Assembly (NCBI GenBank): GCA_030612605.1
Contig: JAUWNO010000011.1
Span: 1-15,987, forward strand
Source: Armatimonadota bacterium
GTDB lineage: Bacteria > Cloacimonadota > Cloacimonadia > Cloacimonadales > TCS61
Reading direction: 5' to 3'
DNA length: 15,987 nt
In this document: positions 8,201 through 14,425 of the stretch, one piece after another
How positions within the stretch are numbered: position 1 is the first letter of the stretch
Layout: each line of letters opens with the position of its first letter
Position numbers and translations under genes: made by a program
Notes under the pieces: generated by a model
What the model was told of the DNA's origin: nothing
What the model saw: the letters and a program-made list of their open reading frames with translations, nothing else
Database searches by the model: none

Positions 8201-9445
8201 TCAATCAGTCATCTTGGACGCATAATAATTGTTGATGAAAATGATGGTTTAGAGTTGGAAAATTATAAAGTGGAATATGCTGCCACAATCTTTGTCAGAG
8301 ATGGTCAAAAGGTTGTTAAAAATACGAAATTATTCAGTTGGGATCACTATAACAATCCTTTGGTAGCAACAGCCAAAGGTAAATTAAAATTTGAGAATTT
8401 TGTAAAAGGTACTACCTATAAAGAAGAATTTAACGAATTAACCGGATCACGGGAAATTACCATCATCGAATCAAAAGACAGAAAAGTTCAACCTCAATTC
8501 AGAATAGTTGATGAAAAGAAAAAAGAAGCTATTGTTCCGATTCCAACCGGATTGAGTGTTGAAGTTAAAGATGGTATCTACGTTCATCCGGGTGACATTC
8601 TGGGGAAATCTTCACGAATTACTGTTAAACAGAGCGATATTACAGGCGGTCTGCCCAGAGTGCAAGACCTTTTTGAAGCACGAGTACCAAAAGAGAAAGC
8701 AATTGTGTCAGATATTTCCGGTAGAATTTCTATTGGGGATTTAACAAAATCCGGACGTATCATCTATGTGAAAGCAGATGATGAAACAGAGAAAAAATAC
8801 ACAATTCCACCCGGAAAGAGAATCATTGTTCACCAGGGAGATATTGTAGATAGTGGAGATGCCCTGTCCAGCGGTCCATTAGATCCGCACGATATCTTGA
8901 AAGCAAAAGGTATCAAAGCTGCTCAGAATCTCATTGTAAATGAAATTCAGGAAGTTTATAGAAAACAGGGTGTTAAAATTCATGATAAACATATTGGTGT
9001 GATTATCCGGCAGATGTTCAAAAAAATAAAAATTAATAATCCCGGACACACAATGTTCTTAGAAGGTGAAATAGTAGATAGAAATCAGGTAATGAAAGAA
9101 AACAAACGCGTCGAAGAAGAGGGTGGCGAAGGAGCTACCTTTGAGCAATTACTTCTTGGCATAACCAAAGCTTCATTATTAACCGAAAGCTGGCTTTCTG
9201 CAGCTTCCTTCCAGGAGACCACAAAAGTTCTCACTCACTCGGCTATCGCCGGAAGGGTAGACAATCTGAAAGGATTGAAAGAAAGTATTATTATCGGGCA
9301 CAGGATTCCTGTAGGAACAGGAACCAAATTCTTTAATAGTGAGGTTAAAAAAGCCATTGATGAAGGAAAATCCGTTAGTGATATTATTCAGGAATTTGCT
9401 CATTCAGAAAAAAAAGAAGCAGTAGAAGACATTCTTGATTTCTAA
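5294..9445 (+). CDS. rpoC: DNA-directed RNA polymerase subunit beta-prime
   Basis: This 1383-residue protein forms the clamp, bridge helix, trigger loop and catalytic metal site. The first zinc site is C67, C69, C82 and C85. The catalytic NADFDGD holds the Mg2+ aspartates at 457, 459 and 461. The second zinc site is C809 with C883, C890 and C893, the same spacing as in E. coli. Bridge helix and trigger loop include [20 protein letters not shown]. After HIGGTAS comes a stretch of about 190 residues of beta-rich sequence before the chain resumes at [18 protein letters not shown]. This matches the SI3-type insertion known from Proteobacteria and FCB bacteria and absent from Gram-positive enzymes. 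The protein ends with the usual [24 protein letters not shown] segment. rpsL follows after 20 bases, so the block is read as one operon. Confidence 0.98.
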   Translation: [1383 protein letters not shown]

Positions 9446-9453
9446 AAAATAAT

Positions 9454-9458
9454 GGAGG
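9454..9458 (+). promoter_or_regulatory. Shine-Dalgarno site for the GTG start of rpsL
   Basis: GGAGG lies seven bases before GTG at 9466. Starting there gives MPTINQLVRKG, the conserved S12 N-terminus. Confidence 0.75.
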
Positions 9459-9465
9459 AAAAATA

Positions 9466-9840
9466 GTGCCAACTATTAATCAGTTAGTAAGAAAAGGTAG
9501 AAAAAGGATTTTCAAGAAGAAAAAGAATAGAGCTCTTTCTTCTTGTCCGCAAAGAAGAGGTGTATGTACAAGGGTTTATACAACCACTCCCAAGAAACCA
9601 AATTCTGCATTGCGTAAAGTTGCCAGGGTGAGATTGACCAATGGTTTTGAAATCACGGCATATATTCCGGGCGAAGGTCATAATCTTCAGGAACATAGCA
9701 TTGTTCTTGTTAGAGGTGGCAGGGTAAAAGATTTACCTGGTGTAAGGTATCATATTGTGCGTGGAGCACTCGATGCTGCCGGTGTAGAAAACAGAACCGT
9801 AAGTCGTTCTAAATATGGAACTAAAAGACCTAAAAGTTAG
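9466..9840 (+). CDS. rpsL: 30S ribosomal protein S12
   Basis: S12 sits at the decoding centre and controls tRNA selection accuracy. The 124-residue product matches the family length (124 in E. coli) and aligns almost throughout: CPQRRGVCTRVYTTTPKKPNSAL, written here as segments around residues 27-48, and VRGGRVKDLPGVRYH around 82-96. The lysines whose replacement gives streptomycin resistance are unchanged (K43 and K88, counting Met as 1). The aspartate methylthiolated by RimO in many bacteria is also present (D89). The gene uses a GTG start. It is packed between rpoC (20 bases) and rpsG (8 bases). Confidence 0.98.
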   Translation: MPTINQLVRKGRKRIFKKKKNRALSSCPQRRGVCTRVYTTTPKKPNSALRKVARVRLTNGFEITAYIPGEGHNLQEHSIVLVRGGRVKDLPGVRYHIVRGALDAAGVENRTVSRSKYGTKRPKS

Positions 9841-9848
9841 GAGTATGT

Positions 9849-10322
9849 ATGGCTAGAAGACGAAAAATTGTTAAAAGAGAAATCTTCCCTGACCCAAAAT
9901 ACAATAGCGTGATTTTGAGTAAATTCATAAATACTGTTATGCATCGCGGCAAAAAGAGTTTAGCAGAAAAGATAGTATATGGAGCTCTTGACATTGTAGA
10001 AGAAAAAACTAAAGAGGAAAACCCATTAGATATTTTTCTTCAGGCTTTGGATAATGTGCGACCTCTTATTAAGGTTGTATCACGTCGTATAGGTGGTTCA
10101 ACTTACCAGATTCCTACTGAAGTTACACCCAAAAATGCCCAGGCAATGGCGTTTAGGTGGCTCATCAGTTTCTCCAGAAAGAGATCGGAAAAAACTATGA
10201 CAGAACGGCTTGCTGCCGAGCTTCTGGCTGCTTACAAAAAAGAGGGAGCAAGCATAAAAAAACGCGAAGATACTCACAAAATGGCAGAAGCAAATAAAGC
10301 TTTTGCTCACTTCAGGTTTTAA
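9849..10322 (+). CDS. rpsG: 30S ribosomal protein S7
   Basis: S7 is the primary 16S rRNA-binding protein that nucleates assembly of the 30S head and contacts E-site tRNA and mRNA. The 157-residue product is normal for the family. It opens MARRRKIVKREI and has the central SRRIGGSTYQIPTEV segment (near residues 78-92), followed by RWLISFSRKRSEKTM and the typical end KKREDTHKMAEANKAFAHFRF (as two overlapping family motifs). AGGAG at 9839-9843 overlaps the rpsL stop and lies five bases before ATG. A nearby ATG at 9845 is out of frame. The rpsL-rpsG gap is only eight bases, so the structured S7 autoregulatory site that E. coli keeps in this gap is not present. Confidence 0.97.
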   Translation: MARRRKIVKREIFPDPKYNSVILSKFINTVMHRGKKSLAEKIVYGALDIVEEKTKEENPLDIFLQALDNVRPLIKVVSRRIGGSTYQIPTEVTPKNAQAMAFRWLISFSRKRSEKTMTERLAAELLAAYKKEGASIKKREDTHKMAEANKAFAHFRF

Positions 10323-10343
10323 AAAAATAAAGTTTAAATCATT

Positions 10344-12440
10344 ATGTCAAATGAGAGCGACTTATCTGCAATTCGAAACATTGGCATAATGGCACATATT
10401 GATGCCGGCAAAACAACAACTACGGAAAGGATGTTGTTTTACACCGGCATCATTCATAGAATGGGTGAAGTTCATGACGGCAATGCTGTGATGGATTGGA
10501 TGGCTCAGGAAAAAGAGCGTGGAATAACCATTACATCTGCTGTTACCACTTGTTTCTGGAAAGAAAAACAAATAAATATTATCGATACTCCCGGACATGT
10601 AGATTTTACCGCAGAAGTAGAACGTTCCTTGAGAATATTAGATGGAGCTATCGGTATTTTCTGTGCAGTGGGAGGAGTGGAACCTCAATCCGAAACTGTC
10701 TGGCATCAGGCAGATAGATACCAAATTCCAAGGCTTGCTTTTGTAAATAAGATGGATCGTCCCGGTGCTGATTTTGAGCATGTAGTCGATATGATGTATG
10801 ACCGGCTGACCAAGAATGCCTTTCCCATTCAACTTCCTATTGGAAAAGAAAGTAGTTTTAATGGTGTCATCGACCTCGTTTCAATGAAAGCATATTACTT
10901 TGATCAGGAAACAATGGGTGTGAAATATTATTCGCGAAAAATTCCTGAAGAGTATCTGGAAAAAACAAATAAATTCCGAGCTGATTTGATAGAACATATT
11001 GCTGAATTTGATGATAACCTGATGGAAAAATATCTTAATGACGGAGATATTCACGAAAATGAATTGATTTCTTCCATTCGGGAAGCTACTATAAATCATC
11101 AGTTCATCCCCATCCTATGTGGAGCTGCTCTTAAAAATACAGGAATTCAACTCCTCATAGATGCCATCATAGAATATCTACCATCACCATTAAATGTTCC
11201 TCCTGCTATTGCGATTCATAAGAAGACAGGTGAAGAAAAAGAAATTTATCCGGATAAGAATAGAGCTTTTTCTGCTTTGGCTTACAAAGTCCAGATCGAT
11301 AAATACGTGGGGCAACTCATCTATATCAGGGTTTATTCAGGTTCCATCAAACGTAGCGGTACTATCTATAATCAAACTAATGGTAAAAAAGAAAGGATTT
11401 CTCGAATTCTACAAATGCATTCCAACAAGAAAAAAGATATTGCTATTTTGAAAGCCGGCGATATTGCAGCAGTAGTTGGGCCAAAATTTGTTCAAACGGG
11501 TGATACAATAACTTCCGAGAACAATGATATCCTGTTAGCTGCCATCACTTTCCCGGATTCCGTGATCTCCATTGCCATCGAACCCAAAACTAAAGCTGAT
11601 CAGGAAGCACTTTCCGATAGCCTGAAAAAGATGGAAGAAGAAGATCCTACTTTCAATGTGAGTCAAAACAAAGATACAGGACAAACTCTGATTTCCGGTA
11701 TGGGTGAGCTTCATCTCGAAGTTATTATTGATAGATTGAAACGTGAATATAATGTGCATGCAAACGTTGGTAATCCTCAGGTGGCATACAAAGAGACGAT
11801 CGAAAACCAAGTTTCTGCAAAAGGTGAATTCATTCGGGAACTAAGCGGAAAAGGTCAGTTTGCGGTTGTTGATCTGAAACTTTATCCTTTAAAATTAGAA
11901 CAACTTCCAAAAGGTAAAAAGAACATTTTTGTGAATTCCATTACACCTGAGATCATTCCTAAAGATTTCTGGCATGTTATTGAGGAAAGTGCTCTTAATG
12001 CCTGTTTGGATGGACCCCTGATGAGCAGTCCGGTCGAAAGAGTAAAGATTGAATTGGTTAGCGGAAAATTTAATGAAGTGGATTCATCTGAAACAGCATT
12101 CAGTGTGGCAACTTCCATTGCAGTTGGAGTAGCCTTAAGAAAAGCCAAATCCGTTATTATGGAACCTCTAATGCTTGTTAATGTGATTACACCAGAAGAA
12201 TTTATGGGTGATATCATTGGAGATTTAAATTCCAAACGGGGGAAAATTGAATCGATTCGGACTTCACAAAACAAACAGGAAATCGTTGCCCAGGTTCCGA
12301 TGAGCGAACTTTTTGGTTATGCTACAAGTTTGCGCTCTATTTCTCAAGGTAGAGCCATTTACACGATGGAATATAAAAAATACGATAAGGTCCCTGTTAA
12401 TATCCAGGAAAAAATTCTTAGAAGAGTTAGAGGATATTAA
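10344..12440 (+). CDS. fusA: Translation elongation factor G
   Basis: EF-G is the GTPase that drives ribosomal translocation and, with RRF, ribosome recycling. The 698-residue product has the five-domain EF-G layout. G1 is AHIDAGKT at 17-24, the switch I segment is ERGITITSA, G3 is DTPGH at 81-85 with the catalytic histidine H85, and G4 is NKMD at 135-138. Domain III contains SGMGELHLEV. Domain IV contains EVDSSETAF, and the C-terminal domain ends with FGYATSLRSISQGRAIYTME. Two domain IV tip features are unusual. The residue matching E. coli H583 is asparagine (N577), and the loop usually reading SGGRGQYGH is SGKGQFAV (501-508), one residue shorter. The ATG at 10344 has no visible Shine-Dalgarno site, unlike the other operon genes; 21 bases after rpsG, coupled reinitiation is possible. 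No tuf gene follows. Confidence 0.96.
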   Translation: MSNESDLSAIRNIGIMAHIDAGKTTTTERMLFYTGIIHRMGEVHDGNAVMDWMAQEKERGITITSAVTTCFWKEKQINIIDTPGHVDFTAEVERSLRILDGAIGIFCAVGGVEPQSETVWHQADRYQIPRLAFVNKMDRPGADFEHVVDMMYDRLTKNAFPIQLPIGKESSFNGVIDLVSMKAYYFDQETMGVKYYSRKIPEEYLEKTNKFRADLIEHIAEFDDNLMEKYLNDGDIHENELISSIREATINHQFIPILCGAALKNTGIQLLIDAIIEYLPSPLNVPPAIAIHKKTGEEKEIYPDKNRAFSALAYKVQIDKYVGQLIYIRVYSGSIKRSGTIYNQTNGKKERISRILQMHSNKKKDIAILKAGDIAAVVGPKFVQTGDTITSENNDILLAAITFPDSVISIAIEPKTKADQEALSDSLKKMEEEDPTFNVSQNKDTGQTLISGMGELHLEVIIDRLKREYNVHANVGNPQVAYKETIENQVSAKGEFIRELSGKGQFAVVDLKLYPLKLEQLPKGKKNIFVNSITPEIIPKDFWHVIEESALNACLDGPLMSSPVERVKIELVSGKFNEVDSSETAFSVATSIAVGVALRKAKSVIMEPLMLVNVITPEEFMGDIIGDLNSKRGKIESIRTSQNKQEIVAQVPMSELFGYATSLRSISQGRAIYTMEYKKYDKVPVNIQEKILRRVRGY

Positions 12441-12483
12441 TTCCTGTTTGACAAACCTTTTTTCAATTTATTTTCTGTTCTCC

Positions 12484-12503
12484 AATCTTTTATGAAAGAT
12501 TTT
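12484..12503 (+). terminator. Small hairpin between fusA and prmC, possible weak terminator
   Basis: Seven pairs join 12484-12490 to 12495-12501 around a TATG loop, followed by only a few T. The stem is AT-rich, so any termination would be weak. It ends four bases before the prmC ATG and could instead affect prmC translation. The 43 bases upstream (12441-12483) are T-rich with no other structure I can defend. Confidence 0.3.
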
Positions 12504-12505
12504 AT

Positions 12506-13333
12506 ATGAAAAACAAAACCATTTCTGAAATTCTGAACAAATCAATTAAGCTGTTAAAAAAATATAATATTGAAAATCCCAAAATTGATGCAGAGCTTAT
12601 TATTTCACACGTATTAGATTTGAATAAAACAAATCTATATTTGAATTCCAAAGATATTTCAGATAATGAAAAATCAGATATAATAGAACAACTTATCATT
12701 CGCAGAACCAAACATGAACCTTTGCAGTATATTCTCGGAGAAACAGAATTTTACGGATGTAAGATAAAAGTAAATCCTGATGTGCTTATTCCCCGTCCTG
12801 AAACTGAACTTTTAGTCGAAAAGGTATTGAAGGAAGATTTCAACTCAATGTTAGAGATTGGAACTGGTTCAGGTGCAATATCCATAGCTCTGTCAAAACA
12901 GATGAAAAACATTAAAATTAAAGCAACGGATATTTCTAAAAAAGCTTTGAATACAGCCAGACAAAATGCAGAATTAAACAATGTTTCGATTGATTTTATT
13001 CAATCTGATATTTTTGAAAACATTAAAGTCAAATATGATATTATTGTCTCCAATCCACCTTATATTTCCAAAAAAGAATATAACAAGCTTGCACCTGAAA
13101 TTAAAGATTATGAACCCGAAATATCGCTTCTGGCAGAAGAAGAAGGTTTGTCCTATTATAAAAAAATTCTGGCAAATGCAAAAGATTATTTGACGGATAA
13201 AGGAAAGATTTATTTTGAAATCGGGTATGATCAAGCTGAAAAGATAAAAGAAATTGCCAAAAAGAATGGCTTTAATGAGATTAATGTTTTCAAAGATTTG
13301 AATAGTTTTGATAGGATAGTGAGGATAAATTGA
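12506..13333 (+). CDS. prmC: Peptide chain release factor N5-glutamine methyltransferase
   Basis: PrmC methylates the glutamine of the GGQ motif in release factors RF1 and RF2, using S-adenosylmethionine, which speeds peptide release. The 275-residue product matches E. coli PrmC (277). An N-terminal helical domain (about 1-85) leads into LQYILGETEFYG and the IPRPETELLVE segment. SAM-binding motif I is EIGTGSGAISIAL (117-129), and the glutamine-binding NPPY is at 183-186 within IIVSNPPYISKKEY. Lysine and asparagine codons are mostly AAA and AAT, and the gene is visibly more AT-rich than the ribosomal genes before it. No strong Shine-Dalgarno site is seen; GAAAG at 12494-12498 is a weak candidate. 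prfA, the usual neighbour, is not in this window. The accessory patch starts just downstream. Confidence 0.95.
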   Translation: MKNKTISEILNKSIKLLKKYNIENPKIDAELIISHVLDLNKTNLYLNSKDISDNEKSDIIEQLIIRRTKHEPLQYILGETEFYGCKIKVNPDVLIPRPETELLVEKVLKEDFNSMLEIGTGSGAISIALSKQMKNIKIKATDISKKALNTARQNAELNNVSIDFIQSDIFENIKVKYDIIVSNPPYISKKEYNKLAPEIKDYEPEISLLAEEEGLSYYKKILANAKDYLTDKGKIYFEIGYDQAEKIKEIAKKNGFNEINVFKDLNSFDRIVRIN

Positions 13334-13371
13334 TTTTCAATCCAAAAAAAACTTGCATTAAATAAACTAAA

Positions 13372-13478
13372 GTTTAATTTAGCCCCTGAAAGTTGTTAAT
13401 AAGTAAAGTTATGAGAGTATTTTTAAACCAATAGGGTTTAATTTGAGTCTCAAAAGTTGGAAATAGGTAAAGTTATTA
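13372..13478 (+). repeat. Two-copy direct repeat (43 bases, period 64) upstream of the antitoxin gene
   Basis: Copy 1 is 13372-13414 and copy 2 is 13436-13478. By eye 32 of 43 bases agree without gaps, with nine identical bases at the left end and a GTAAAGTTAT core near the right end. Copy 2 ends on the antitoxin ATG. A short inverted repeat, TAAAC at 13363-13367 with GTTTA at 13372-13376, overlaps the left edge of copy 1. AbiEi proteins are known to repress their own promoter through repeated sites, so this is the most likely operator and promoter region. I could not fix the -35 and -10 boxes. Confidence 0.5.
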
Positions 13479-14248
13479 TGACTAAAATAAACCAAATTTT
13501 ATCGAATTGGGTTTCCGGCACAGTTTCTTCAACAACATATTTGAAGAAAAAGGGATTAAACAATGATCTACTTCACAGATATGTAAGTAGTAATTGGATA
13601 GAACGAATAGGATATGGGGCATATAAAAAGAAATACGATTCTATAGAATGGCAGGGTGCTCTATACTGTCTGCAAACACAGCTAAATCATAGTGCTCATC
13701 CAGGAGGAAAAACTGCACTTGAACTACACGGTTTATCGCACTATATACCTTTTAACCCCAAGATACAAATATTTGGGGTAAGTAATGAAAAACTGCCCGT
13801 TTGGTTTTTAAATGAGCATTGGGATAATACTATAGATTATTATTCATTTGATCTTTTTAATATTGATTTGAGACCATATTTGCAAACTTATGATTACAAA
13901 AATTTTTCGATTCTGATATCTTCTCCTGAATTGGCGGCATTTGAGTTTCTGTTTCATGTTCCAAGAAAACAAAGTTTTGACGAAGCTATAAAAATATTTG
14001 AAAATTTAACTACTTTACGCTTTGAAATGGTTCAAACACTGTTAGATAATTGCAAATCCATCAAAGTGAAACGACTTTTTTTATACTTAGCCGAAACCAG
14101 CAATCATTTCTGGTTTAATAAAATCAATTTGGATAGTATAAATCTGGGTATAGGAAAACGAGTAATAGAAGTAAAAGGAAAACTTGATGCTAAATACAAA
14201 ATAACCGTTCCCAGGAAAACACCATATGATACAGAACCAATATTTTAA
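13478..14248 (+). CDS. AbiEi-type antitoxin and transcriptional repressor (type IV toxin-antitoxin)
   Basis: The 256-residue product resembles the AbiEi_3 antitoxin group. In type IV systems the antitoxin has an N-terminal winged-helix domain that represses the operon and a C-terminal domain that neutralises the AbiEii nucleotidyltransferase without a stable toxin-antitoxin complex. Visible here are a helix-turn-helix-like N-terminus (about 1-60), the signature PGGKTALELHGLSHY at 75-89, SSPELAAFEFLF near 150, KSIKVKRLFLYLAE at 193-206, and a C-terminal GKLDAKYKITVPRKTPY. Length is normal and the frame is open, so it looks intact. ATG at 13478 is preferred; an in-frame TTG at 13457 would add seven residues. 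Shine-Dalgarno is weak. Its last 23 bases overlap the toxin remnant, the usual coupled arrangement. Confident on family from recalled motifs, not from a search. Confidence 0.85.
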   Translation: MTKINQILSNWVSGTVSSTTYLKKKGLNNDLLHRYVSSNWIERIGYGAYKKKYDSIEWQGALYCLQTQLNHSAHPGGKTALELHGLSHYIPFNPKIQIFGVSNEKLPVWFLNEHWDNTIDYYSFDLFNIDLRPYLQTYDYKNFSILISSPELAAFEFLFHVPRKQSFDEAIKIFENLTTLRFEMVQTLLDNCKSIKVKRLFLYLAETSNHFWFNKINLDSINLGIGKRVIEVKGKLDAKYKITVPRKTPYDTEPIF

Positions 14249-14402
14249 ACAGTCAAAACTGTTAATCAAGCTCCTCCCATTCTTAGCGGGAGAGCCAGAT
14301 TTTGCTTTAAAAGGCGGAACAGCCATCAATTTCTATGTACGTGATTTCCCCCGACTTTCTGTCGATATTGATCTTATATATCTTCAAATTTCAAAACTTT
14401 GA
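14226..14402 (+). pseudogene. Truncated AbiEii-type nucleotidyltransferase toxin
   Basis: ATG at 14226, inside the antitoxin gene, opens a 58-codon frame whose first 53 residues look like the start of an AbiEii/AbiGii nucleotidyltransferase. FALKGGTAINFYVRDF near 26-41 is followed by RLSVDIDLIYL at 43-53. These are the glycine pair (30-31) and the DxD pair (D47, D49) of the first nucleotidyltransferase motif. Family members run to about 250-300 residues, but here the frame leaves family-like sequence after position about 14384 and stops at 14400-14402. No later frame up to the next gene continues the domain, so most of the gene, including the remaining motifs, has been deleted. The product should lack activity. 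The next gene begins 24 bases on, so the deletion point may coincide with the arrival of that gene. Confidence 0.8.
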
Positions 14403-14425
14403 ATATTTAATACGCAGGAGTTAAA

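Noticed and set aside
8556..8744. + strand open frame inside rpoC
   Set aside because: It is an out-of-frame shadow of a conserved RpoC segment with no separate start signal.
13457..13477. TTG at 13457 as the antitoxin start
   Set aside because: It adds seven residues unlike the family N-terminus and would place coding sequence over the second repeat copy; ATG 13478 is simpler, though not proven.
13755..13779. Seven-pair inverted repeat inside the antitoxin gene
   Set aside because: It is a single copy with an 11-base loop in conserved coding sequence; nothing else ties it to a function, so chance is adequate.
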